Shown one piece after another: positions 1 through 5,879 of a stretch of DNA of 5,959 bases. This stretch comes from Proteiniphilum sp. UBA4977. Its GTDB lineage: Bacteria > Bacteroidota > Bacteroidia > Bacteroidales > Dysgonomonadaceae. The position numbers and the translations under genes are program-made. The stretch covers positions 37,309-43,267 of the forward strand of contig DGZP01000019.1 of NCBI GenBank assembly GCA_002398565.1, written 5' to 3'. The notes below the pieces were generated by a model. That model made no database searches. It was not told the origin of the DNA and saw only the letters and a list, made by a program, of their open reading frames with translations. Position 1 is the stretch's first letter. Every line of letters starts with the position of its first letter.

Positions 1-10
1 CGTAATTCAT
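1..10 (-). CDS. Probable start of a SusD/RagB-like lipoprotein gene (partial, first 3 codons only)
   Basis: An ATG on the minus strand at 10-8 lies 22 nt after the stop of the susC-like gene and opens a frame (Met-Asn-Tyr) that runs off the window. An earlier ATG at 21-19 closes after four codons, so it is not the start. SusC-family genes are almost always followed at short distance by a SusD-family gene encoding the surface lipoprotein that lids the transporter and helps bind ligand, so this is the expected product. The sequence itself shows only a plausible start codon, with no strong Shine-Dalgarno. The identity is inferred from context. Confidence 0.4.
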
Positions 11-32
11 GCTCGTTTCATACAATTATATT

Positions 33-3000
33 TTAAAAAGTTATATTGACACCCACATTGAATATTCTGAGTTGTGGGTAATATGTACCTTTACCATCTT
101 GTGTTTCGGGATCTACTTCCTTTATCTTATCGATAGTCAACAGGTTATATCCACTCAAATATATCCGGCAATGGGAAATATTCAACTTGTCCAACCAATT
201 ATTCCCAGGAATGGTATATCCCAGCTCCACATTCTTCAAACGCAGGAAAGAAGCATCCTTGAGGTAATAAGTCGAACTGTAGCTCTCCATCGAATTAATA
301 CTGCCTCCTACACGGGGTTGCGTCCCGTTCATATTATGTGGTGTCCATCGATCTTGTACCTGACTCATATAAAAGTTCCCGGTCTGATCGGCACGAGAAT
401 ATACCGCTTGTTTTGCCCGACCTTGTCCCTGCAACAAAATGGAAAGGTCGAGATTTTTCCAATCGGCGCCCAAAGTCATTCCGAATACTATTTCCGGGAA
501 ATTAGTCAACGGCTGCCTTATCCGATCCATCGAATTAATTTCCCCATTGTCATCTACATCTTTAAATATAAGGTCTCCGGGGCGTGCTCCTTCCATGTGA
601 GGATAAGACTCCAGGTGCGCCTGGTCCTTGAAGATCCCGATTACTTCGTAATAAAGGCCTGCACCTAAGGGCATCCCTTCTTCCTTCATATAATCATAAC
701 CTTCTCCCCAGGGAGTTTCGTCCATATAAATCACCTTGTTACAGGCATACAAGAAATTACCCGAAGCATTGAAATTTACTTTTCCTATCCGGTTTCTGTG
801 GTTAAGTTGCAACTCCACACCTTTGTTTTCTACCTTACCAATATTTTCGTCGGGGAGATCCTTTAGTCCGGTATATTGCGGGATAGAGGCATTACGTCGC
901 CGCAGGATATTGGATCTTTTGGTTTTGAAGAGATCGAATTCGATTCCCAGTAGTCCGTTCCAAAAATCTCCGTCAAGCCCTATATTATAAGTATCGGCCA
1001 CTTCCCATGTGATATTTTTGTTAGGAAATCCTTCCTGATAAACACCTTGCACGTCGGTATTGCCGAAAACATAATTCCGTCCGGTTGCATATTTCAGTAA
1101 ATATTGGTAAGCGCCTACGTTATCATTACCCTGCTGTCCGTAAGAAGCCCTGATTTTCAGATTATTCATCCACTGCACATTCTCTTTGATAAAGTTCTCT
1201 TCCGACAATCTCCACCCGAGTGATATGCCGGGAAAGAATCCCCATCTTTTACCCGCCGCGAAAATATAGGAACCATCGTATCTTAAATTGAACTGAGCCA
1301 TATATTTACCGGTATAATCATATCCCAGCCGCCCGAAATAACTCATTCGCGCCTGCTCGTACGCACTCCCTCCATTGTCATAATGTTCTTTGTTGGTACT
1401 TCCTGCAAAAAGCTGGTCTATAGCCGTTGATAAGTAATTAGAGCGGGAACCCCAGAAGTCGTTTCCCTTCGATTCGTTTTGTTCATACCCCAACAAAAGG
1501 TCAAGTCCGTGTACCTCATTAAATCTATTATTGTACATTAACTTGGTATTGAAGGTAAGCGACGTGCGGGGAACATAATCCTGCCTCAGAGATGCATAAT
1601 CCCGGGTCCCGTTTTTCTTTTTCTCATAAGTATCAGTTGTCTGATCCCAAACATAATAATAAAAAGGTATTTTCCACTCTTTTTTCTCCATTCCTTCCTT
1701 ATCGAAAGCCATGTAGCCGTCAATTGATAATCCTTCGATCAACCACGACAGATCAAGTTTAGCCATAAATGTGCTATTAAATACCGATTTATTATACCGT
1801 CTATAACCGGTTTCATCGGTTACCAGTGTCACAGGATTACCAATATCCATCCCCACGGTAGGAAATCCGTTGGGATAACGGGCCAATGACGTGGGAAAAG
1901 AACGAAGCAAACTAAAAAAAATAGTCCCCGCGTCGTATCCTGAATATTGCTGGTCCTCAATTCTTCCGGCAAGATCGACCGACGCACTAAGGTATTTGGT
2001 GATCTGTGCATCGATGTTCGAACGTATATTGTATTGGCGATAAAATGTATTACTGTTTTTATAAATGGCATCCTGATCTGCAAATCCAGCGCCGACAAAG
2101 TACTTAATCCTATCATTTCCGCCTCTTAACGATACATTGTGTTTTTGCTGCAAAGAAGTTTTCCGTAGGGTTTCTTTCAGCCAGTCGGTATTCGGATAAT
2201 TAACTGGATCGGAACCATTACGGAATTTTTCAATCTCTTCAACCGTATAACGGGGAATACGTCCTTCGTATTCTTCAATCTCGTTGAATACCTCTGCAAA
2301 TGTTGCGGCATCAGCCAATTGAGGGAGGCGTGTCGGTTGTTGAAATCCAATATTATAAGAATAGTCTATCGTGGGTTTGCCTTCTTTACCCCGCTTGGTA
2401 GTGATCAGGATAACACCGTTAGCCGAACGCGACCCGTAAATAGCGGCCGATGCGTCTTTCAGGACTGTGATACTTTCAATATCGTTGGGGTTTATCCGGT
2501 CCCAGTTTCCACTTCGGTTGGCAATACCATCTACCAATATTAGCGGATCGGTATTGCCAGTTGTACTTTTACCACGAATGCTTATCGATGCCCCGTCAGA
2601 ACCTGGTTCTCCCGATCTCACATTCATTATGACCCCCGGTATACGCCCCTGTAATGATTGGCCTAAGTTCTGAGAGGGACTTTTAATTATCTCTTCTCCT
2701 TTGGTTAATGAGATAGATCCGGTTATCAATCCTTTCCTCTGTGTCCCATAACCTACAATCACAACCTCATTTAAAGTCTGGAGATCTTCTTTAAGTGTTA
2801 TTTGAAAATCATTTCCACTCCCAACATCTATTTCCTGAGATAAATATCCGATATATGAAACAAATATAACTGAACTGTCTGAGACAGAAAGTAAAAACGT
2901 TCCGTCTATATTGGTTATAGTACCGTTTGTAGTTTCTTTCTCAATAATATTTGCACCAATAATGGGTTCACCCTGTTCATCGGTAATCTTTCCTGTAATT

Positions 3001-3389
3001 TGCTTTTTTTGTTGCTGGACTAGTGATGGAGTTATACCATTTGAATTCAATATAATCGCCTTATTATGAACCTGATATAATAGTCCGGTGTTTTTAAGAG
3101 CAAGATCAAGTACTTCAAATATAGTTTTATCTTTTACGTTTATAGTAACCTTTAGATGCTTGTTAACCTGATCATTGTTGTAGAAAAAATAAAAATCGGT
3201 CTGCTTCTCGATTTTATGGAAAAGTTCACCCAATTCAATTTCATTTTCTTGGATTGTCAGGTGTGTGTTTTGTGCATAAGAACTGGTGGCATATGTCTGC
3301 AAAATACTAATGACAAACAAAAAGAATGTCATTCTCATAATAAACAATAAAAATGCAGGAATGGGTATTCTATGTATCCTATTTTTCAT
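33..3389 (-). CDS. SusC/RagA-family TonB-dependent outer-membrane transporter/transducer with N-terminal STN domain
   Basis: This 1118-residue protein would import a ligand, probably a glycan fragment, across the outer membrane using TonB energy, together with a SusD partner, and would also signal. Visible order: a basic N-terminus and hydrophobic signal peptide to about residue 39 (ending SSYAQ); an STN (secretin/TonB N-terminal) domain at about 55-115; a carboxypeptidase-regulatory-like beta-sandwich at about 131-200 (ITGKITDEQGEPIIGANI); a TonB-box-like segment at 206-219 (LNEVVIVGYGTQRK); a plug domain at about 220-335 with ILVDG at 284-288, IESITVLKDASAAIYG at 304-319 and ANGVILITTKRG at 323-334; then a beta-barrel ending in aromatic NITF. 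An Asp-rich DVDDNGEIN segment near residue 945 resembles the metal-binding-like loop common in this family. The length is normal and nothing is broken. The first ATG is chosen because long basic leaders are typical; Met18 and Met20 are alternatives. The STN domain is what lets such transporters act through FecR-type anti-sigma factors, which fits the two genes upstream. The ligand is unknown. Confidence 0.95.
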   Translation of the reverse strand: MKNRIHRIPIPAFLLFIMRMTFFLFVISILQTYATSSYAQNTHLTIQENEIELGELFHKIEKQTDFYFFYNNDQVNKHLKVTINVKDKTIFEVLDLALKNTGLLYQVHNKAIILNSNGITPSLVQQQKKQITGKITDEQGEPIIGANIIEKETTNGTITNIDGTFLLSVSDSSVIFVSYIGYLSQEIDVGSGNDFQITLKEDLQTLNEVVIVGYGTQRKGLITGSISLTKGEEIIKSPSQNLGQSLQGRIPGVIMNVRSGEPGSDGASISIRGKSTTGNTDPLILVDGIANRSGNWDRINPNDIESITVLKDASAAIYGSRSANGVILITTKRGKEGKPTIDYSYNIGFQQPTRLPQLADAATFAEVFNEIEEYEGRIPRYTVEEIEKFRNGSDPVNYPNTDWLKETLRKTSLQQKHNVSLRGGNDRIKYFVGAGFADQDAIYKNSNTFYRQYNIRSNIDAQITKYLSASVDLAGRIEDQQYSGYDAGTIFFSLLRSFPTSLARYPNGFPTVGMDIGNPVTLVTDETGYRRYNKSVFNSTFMAKLDLSWLIEGLSIDGYMAFDKEGMEKKEWKIPFYYYVWDQTTDTYEKKKNGTRDYASLRQDYVPRTSLTFNTKLMYNNRFNEVHGLDLLLGYEQNESKGNDFWGSRSNYLSTAIDQLFAGSTNKEHYDNGGSAYEQARMSYFGRLGYDYTGKYMAQFNLRYDGSYIFAAGKRWGFFPGISLGWRLSEENFIKENVQWMNNLKIRASYGQQGNDNVGAYQYLLKYATGRNYVFGNTDVQGVYQEGFPNKNITWEVADTYNIGLDGDFWNGLLGIEFDLFKTKRSNILRRRNASIPQYTGLKDLPDENIGKVENKGVELQLNHRNRIGKVNFNASGNFLYACNKVIYMDETPWGEGYDYMKEEGMPLGAGLYYEVIGIFKDQAHLESYPHMEGARPGDLIFKDVDDNGEINSMDRIRQPLTNFPEIVFGMTLGADWKNLDLSILLQGQGRAKQAVYSRADQTGNFYMSQVQDRWTPHNMNGTQPRVGGSINSMESYSSTYYLKDASFLRLKNVELGYTIPGNNWLDKLNISHCRIYLSGYNLLTIDKIKEVDPETQDGKGTYYPQLRIFNVGVNITF

Positions 3390-3396
3390 ATATTTG
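3389..3396 (+). promoter_or_regulatory. Candidate plus-strand -7 element for an antisense RNA
   Basis: TATATTTG is an exact match to the Bacteroides -7 consensus TAnnTTTG, reading away from susC and overlapping the susC start codon on the other strand. No TTTG is found 19-21 nt upstream, so the -33 half is missing or degenerate. TAnnTTTG matches occur by chance in AT-rich DNA. The support comes mainly from the plus-strand terminator 80 nt downstream. Confidence 0.35.
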
Positions 3397-3401
3397 TTTG
3401 T

Positions 3402-3518
3402 TTTTTAATTTTTAGCCTTTAACCGGTTCCAGCAAGAATATGGTTATTGGCGGGATTAATAATTTAAAACTTAGTGAGTCGGAAGATAGAGCAATATCGT
3501 CCGGCTCTTTTATTTTAT
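3402..3518 (+). ncRNA. Candidate cis-antisense small RNA opposite the susC leader (DonS-like arrangement)
   Basis: The proposed RNA would start a few nt after the TATATTTG element (end at 3396) and finish in the U-rich tract after the hairpin at 3476-3507, giving roughly 115 nt. It would be complementary to the 5' untranslated part of the susC mRNA, between the anti-sigma gene and susC. Antisense RNAs in this position that repress the susC/susD-like operon have been described for Bacteroides fragilis polysaccharide loci run by ECF sigma/anti-sigma pairs (DonS). What is seen here is the -7 match and a strand-specific terminator. The transcript, its ends and its function are inferred. The alternative is that the hairpin only blocks read-through or antisense noise. 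Confidence 0.4.
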
Positions 3519-3520
3519 TT
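3476..3520 (+). terminator. Intrinsic terminator on the plus strand, within the fecR-susC intergenic region
   Basis: The stem pairs GAGTCGGA (3476-3483) with TCCGGCTC (3500-3507), has one A/G mismatch, then continues GATA (3485-3488) with TATC (3495-3498) around the loop GAGCAA. CTC is followed directly by TTTTATTTTATTTT on the plus strand. One pair in the stem is T-G (3479 with 3504). It can wobble-pair as U-G only in plus-strand RNA and becomes an A/C mismatch in minus-strand RNA. In the operon direction the hairpin is followed by ACTAAGTTTT, a poor U tract. The element therefore looks built to stop plus-strand transcription, although no plus-strand gene lies to its left. Confidence 0.7.
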
Positions 3521-3550
3521 TATTTTATCTTATATTATATTATCTTATAT
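3508..3550. repeat. AT-only repeat tract: four TTTTA units plus a duplicated TTATCTTATAT
   Basis: Four perfect copies of TTTTA (3508-3527) run into two copies of TTATCTTATAT (3525-3535 and 3540-3550) separated by TATA. The tract lies upstream of susC. On the plus strand it supplies the U-rich tail of the terminator. On the operon strand it reads as an A-rich segment in or just above the susC leader. Short repeats of this kind can change copy number by slippage. Confidence 0.7.
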
Positions 3551-3612
3551 CACATTTATCAGGCTAATTCACTTTTTTCATAGGCATTATTTTTTGAATT
3601 AGACATATGATA

Positions 3613-4629
3613 CTATCGTTCATTCACATAAATTTTTTTTCCTGAAATGTGATAGTTAATTGGATAGCTTTTTGCAATTGATTCTAAAATATCTTCTATA
3701 TTTTCCCCTGGTATAACCCTACCAGTAAATCGTTTATTTCTCAAAGATGGGGCAATATGAATATCCAAATTAAAACGTTTAGCCAGTAAAGGGACAATTT
3801 TCTCTAATAGTTCATCCGTAAACCTATAAGTCCCATCTTTCCATGCGACATAATAACTGGTATCGATATTTTCAATTTCCACATTGCCCTTTAAGCGATT
3901 TATACGGGCTTGCTCTCCGGGTGCAAGAGCAGTGGATAGGATTCCACCTTCCCTGTTTTTATAATTTAAAATAACAGTACCGGAAATCAAGGTTATAAAC
4001 GATTTTTCTTCCAGCATGGATTCTACAAAGAATTCAGTACCGGTAACTTCTATATTTACATCTCCAATTTGTACAATAAAGGGATTTTCGGGATCTTTAC
4101 GGATATCAAAATATGCTTTACCTTCTAAAGCTACCAACCGGGTTCCATCCGTAAACTTTTCGGGATAGGCAATCCGGGTTTCTTCATTCATCCAGACCTT
4201 CGAATGATCGGGTAAAATGACGGGGTATACACCTGTCTTGTTATAAACCACATTTTGAACAAGGAATTGCTGCCGGGAATCTTTCGAGATATCGAATAGT
4301 GTTATCCAGACAGCTGTAGCAATCAACACACCTATAAACACAGCGGCAACATAATGAAGCCATTCGATCTTCCGTTTTTTGACCGGAATAACAGATGATT
4401 GTTTTGTTGGCGGACGCGCAGCAATTTCTCCGGAAAGCATCTGCCAACCATTATAAATAATTTCTTCGGGTAAATTTTTCCTTGAATTCCAAATTTCTTC
4501 CAGTTGGCAATAATATGCAACATTCTCTTTCTTTTCCCCCAGCCAATTGTTGAGAATAGCCAGATCTCCGGGAGTCGCAATTTTACGAATCGATCGAATA
4601 ATTATTTCTTCAGTTGCAAATGGCATCAT
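3613..4629 (-). CDS. FecR-family anti-sigma factor (inner-membrane, DUF4974 C-terminus)
   Basis: This 338-residue single-pass inner-membrane regulator would hold the neighbouring ECF sigma factor inactive and relay the signal from the STN domain of the SusC-like transporter. Residues 1-87 are the cytoplasmic sigma-binding part, ending in a basic KKRK at 84-87. A hydrophobic helix at about 91-112 crosses the membrane. The periplasmic FecR domain spans about 120-225, with LPDHSKVWMNEETRIAYP at 139-156, LEGKAYFDIRKDPENPF at 168-184 and VTGTEFFVE at 195-203. The C-terminal DUF4974-like domain begins at WKDGTYRFTDE (263-273) and runs to about 335; this part would contact the transporter. The length is normal. 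The start is the first of two adjacent ATGs; an AGGAAG site lies 10 nt upstream. It follows the sigma gene by 49 nt, so the two are probably co-transcribed. Family assignment is firm; the exact signal is unknown. Confidence 0.95.
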   Translation of the reverse strand: MMPFATEEIIIRSIRKIATPGDLAILNNWLGEKKENVAYYCQLEEIWNSRKNLPEEIIYNGWQMLSGEIAARPPTKQSSVIPVKKRKIEWLHYVAAVFIGVLIATAVWITLFDISKDSRQQFLVQNVVYNKTGVYPVILPDHSKVWMNEETRIAYPEKFTDGTRLVALEGKAYFDIRKDPENPFIVQIGDVNIEVTGTEFFVESMLEEKSFITLISGTVILNYKNREGGILSTALAPGEQARINRLKGNVEIENIDTSYYVAWKDGTYRFTDELLEKIVPLLAKRFNLDIHIAPSLRNKRFTGRVIPGENIEDILESIAKSYPINYHISGKKIYVNER

Positions 4630-4639
4630 TTTAATATTT

Positions 4640-4645
4640 CTTCCT
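4640..4645 (-). promoter_or_regulatory. Ribosome binding site for the anti-sigma gene
   Basis: On the minus strand AGGAAG ends 10 nt before the ATG at 4629. This is a good purine-rich Shine-Dalgarno for a phylum that often lacks one, and it supports the first of the two adjacent ATG codons (4629 or 4626). Confidence 0.5.
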
Positions 4646-4666
4646 ATATTGATAAGACAAGATGCC

Positions 4667-4678
4667 GTAAATATTTAC
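4667..4678. repeat. 12-bp perfect palindrome between the sigma and anti-sigma genes
   Basis: GTAAATATTTAC reads the same on both strands and begins directly after the sigma stop codon. It has no T tract after it, so it is not a convincing terminator. It may be a chance product of the AT-rich spacer. Confidence 0.35.
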
Positions 4679-5236
4679 TTAAAAGAAAAATAGAAAAAAT
4701 AAGTTTTTTTTACCATCAGCGATCAATTGGGATCGTAATGTCCTCAATCCCAAATATAACTGATGTTCGACGGTACGGATAGAAATGTTCAGGTTTTCTG
4801 CAATCTCTGCATTTTTCTTTTCTTCGAAATAAGCCATTTTAAAAATAAGCTTACATTTTTCAGGTAACTTCTCAATCTCATCATAGACATACTGCATATC
4901 TTCTCGGTCTATAATCTGTTTTTCAAAAGAATCGTAATAATCAAGACCTAAAATACGATTATCTAATTCGGTTGATTGTATATAGTTCTTTTTCACCCGT
5001 TCTCTTATGAGGCTATTCAAACATTTGTTCCTTACAGCTATAAATAAATAAGAACGGGAGGGTAATTTTTCATTTATCCCGACATAATCCCATATATCGA
5101 GAAAAACATCCTGTATAATATCTTCGGCCATTTCTTCAGATACAAAACGGCGAGCAAATAATATCAATGGCGGTACGTTAGCCTCGTAATAATTTCTGAA
5201 AGATAGGAGACTATTCTCTATATTCTTGTCTTTCAT
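4679..5236 (-). CDS. ECF sigma factor (sigma-70 family, Bacteroidetes-type RpoE-like)
   Basis: This 185-residue cytoplasmic protein is an RNA polymerase sigma subunit with only regions 2 and 4. Region 2 covers about residues 15-83: AEDIIQDVFLDIWDYV (37-52) is the core-binding and -10 segment, and SRSYLFIAVRNKCLN (60-74) is also characteristic. Region 4 covers about 112-172: LPEKCKLIFKMAYFEEKKNAEIAE (124-147, quoted by key residues L124, P125, I131, F137, I145, A146) leads into the helix-turn-helix NISIRTVEHQLYLGLRTLR (150-168) that reads the -35. The length is typical for the family. It would be held by the FecR-like protein encoded next and would drive the susC/susD genes. The protein ends in an unusual hydrophobic tail (NLFFLFFF) encoded just after a run of eight A. 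Short hydrophobic tails are, to my recollection, not rare in related sigma factors. The start ATG has only a weak AGAGAA site ahead of it. Confidence 0.95.
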   Translation of the reverse strand: MKDKNIENSLLSFRNYYEANVPPLILFARRFVSEEMAEDIIQDVFLDIWDYVGINEKLPSRSYLFIAVRNKCLNSLIRERVKKNYIQSTELDNRILGLDYYDSFEKQIIDREDMQYVYDEIEKLPEKCKLIFKMAYFEEKKNAEIAENLNISIRTVEHQLYLGLRTLRSQLIADGKKNLFFLFFF

Positions 5237-5348
5237 CTATAGGTTCTCTGTAAATTCAAATAAACTGTATAACCTGATACGACCCTCAACAGAGGTTGGT
5301 CACCCATGATTACTTCTGCCCTAAGAAAAAAATCCAATCCAATGGGCA

Positions 5349-5380
5349 CAAAGTTATATTATTTTGTACCGTTGTCCAAA
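5349..5380 (-). promoter_or_regulatory. Bacteroides housekeeping-type promoter for the sigma/anti-sigma genes
   Basis: Reading the minus strand, TTTG (5380-5377), 20 nt, then TAACTTTG (5356-5349) is an exact fit to the Bacteroides consensus TTTG, 19-21 nt, TAnnTTTG. Transcription would start near 5340-5345, giving a leader of about 105 nt before the sigma ATG at 5236. This implies that the sigma and anti-sigma genes are expressed by the primary sigma factor. A weaker candidate closer to the gene (TTTATTTG at 5264-5257, one mismatch, GTTG 22 nt upstream) is possible. Confidence 0.65.
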
Positions 5381-5509
5381 AAAGAGTGTTTGCTCTGTAT
5401 ATTCGAGAACATACTGATCCATATTTCGGGCATACCGACTCCTCTTTACTGTTGATTTATGATAGTATTAATTTACTTCGCAATCCAATAGCTGGTAATA
5501 ATGAAGGCA

Positions 5510-5599
5510 CTATGTAAGAAAAACAACAAGTAGAAGTGAAATAAAGAAAATGCTTTCATTGCTTAAAGTAGATAAAAAAATCAAGACTATTGCAGTCAT
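5510..5599 (-). CDS. Possible very small hydrophobic protein (29 residues), speculative
   Basis: From an ATG at 5599 the minus strand encodes MTAIVLIFLSTLSNESIFFI followed by SLLLVVFLT and a TAG stop: two hydrophobic stretches around a polar SNES turn, a composition seen in small membrane peptides and type I toxins. There is no clear Shine-Dalgarno. A perfect TAnnTTTG element in the same direction (5737-5730, TAAATTTG, no -33 partner) lies about 130 nt upstream. AT-rich DNA often gives hydrophobic frames by chance, so this is a candidate only. Confidence 0.15.
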   Translation of the reverse strand: MTAIVLIFLSTLSNESIFFISLLLVVFLT

Positions 5600-5663
5600 T
5601 ACCAATATTAACCGTAAGACCTGCGTATTCCGGTGATGCTGCCCCCTTGTCCGGGATATTGAC

Positions 5664-5683
5664 CCCTCCATTCTCCCGGAGGG
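5664..5683. repeat. GC-rich hairpin in a locally GC-rich block
   Basis: CCCTCC (5664-5669) and GGAGGG (5678-5683) form a six-pair stem with an 8-nt loop. It sits inside a stretch at about 5620-5695 that is clearly richer in G and C than the surrounding AT-rich intergenic DNA. No T tract follows directly on either strand. Confidence 0.5.
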
Positions 5684-5698
5684 CACTCCGAAGGTTCT

Positions 5699-5723
5699 CC
5701 TTTTTTGATTTATCAAAAAAAGG
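5699..5723. repeat. Oligo-A/oligo-T inverted repeat
   Basis: CCTTTTTTGA (5699-5708) pairs with TCAAAAAAAGG (5713-5723) with one bulged A and a 4-nt loop. A second oligo-T arm, CTTTTTTT (5739-5746), could pair with the same A run instead, so two mutually exclusive hairpins are possible. It may act as a weak terminator or as part of a leader structure. No gene is clearly tied to it. Confidence 0.5.
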
Positions 5724-5761
5724 CAAAGACAAATTTATCTTTTTTTCTTCTCATAGAATCG

Positions 5762-5793
5762 CCTTTGTTATGGAAAGCTTTCCATAACAAAGG
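5762..5793. repeat. Perfect 32-bp palindrome
   Basis: CCTTTGTTATGGAAAG (5762-5777) is followed immediately by its exact reverse complement (5778-5793), centred on AAGCTT with no spacer and no mismatch. No T tract follows on either strand, so it is not a standard terminator. A dimer- or tetramer-binding operator, a recombination site or a remnant of a mobile element are possible. It lies about 70 nt upstream of the plus-strand promoter-like element at 5866. Confidence 0.85.
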
Positions 5794-5865
5794 GAAGAGC
5801 TATAGGATACAGAACAGAAAAAACATTTTTAATGGACAATCTGATAAGATATGAACATAAAAAAT

Positions 5866-5873
5866 TACCTTTG
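5866..5873 (+). promoter_or_regulatory. Candidate plus-strand promoter (-7 element) for a rightward unit
   Basis: TACCTTTG matches TAnnTTTG exactly and is followed by C, as in many Bacteroidetes promoters. No TTTG is present 19-21 nt upstream. If it is used, transcription starts near 5879 and leaves the window to the right, divergent from the sigma/anti-sigma operon. Confidence 0.4.
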
Positions 5874-5879
5874 CGACTG

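Larger units (their letters stand above)
5381..5865. other. Intergenic region without a convincing gene
   Basis: No reading frame here resembles a known protein. The left part (5381-5610) is plain AT-rich sequence. The middle (about 5620-5700) is markedly richer in G and C and can fold. The right part holds oligo-A/oligo-T arms (5699-5746) and a perfect 32-bp palindrome (5762-5793). Given minus-strand genes to the left and a plus-strand promoter-like site at 5866, it is probably the control region between two divergent units, possibly with a decayed mobile or repeat element in the GC-rich part. Confidence 0.6.

Noticed and set aside
9..668. Plus-strand open frame of 219 codons
   Set aside because: It lies wholly opposite the susC-like barrel domain, has no family features, and the minus-strand protein is unmistakable.
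1829..2116. Second minus-strand frame of 95 codons inside the susC-like gene
   Set aside because: An out-of-frame shadow of the transporter gene with no recognisable protein features.
3425..3430. GGAACC on the minus strand upstream of susC, like the -35 of some ECF promoters
   Set aside because: With normal spacing the start site would leave a leader of only about 9 nt, and the -35 motif of Bacteroidetes ECF factors is not the E. coli one. It overlaps the 8-bp palindrome AACCGGTT, which is short enough to be chance.
3559..3606. A 15-codon minus-strand frame (MSNSKNNAYEKSELA) just after the anti-sigma stop
   Set aside because: Too short, with no ribosome site, and no evidence of use; the 7-bp CTAATTC/GAATTAG inverted repeat around it has a 25-nt loop and is weak.
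4332..4580. Out-of-frame minus-strand frame inside the anti-sigma gene
   Set aside because: The overlapping frame encodes a clear FecR-family protein; this one has no features.
5383..5396. AGAG/CTCT inverted repeat just upstream of the sigma promoter
   Set aside because: Only four to five pairs; too short to call an operator.
5296..5517. Plus-strand frame of 73 codons opposite the sigma promoter
   Set aside because: No family features, no ribosome site, and it covers the well-supported minus-strand promoter at 5349-5380.
5590..5787. Plus-strand frame of 65 codons across the GC-rich block and part of the palindrome
   Set aside because: It reads through hairpins and half of the palindrome, has low-complexity composition and no recognisable domain; better explained by structured non-coding DNA.
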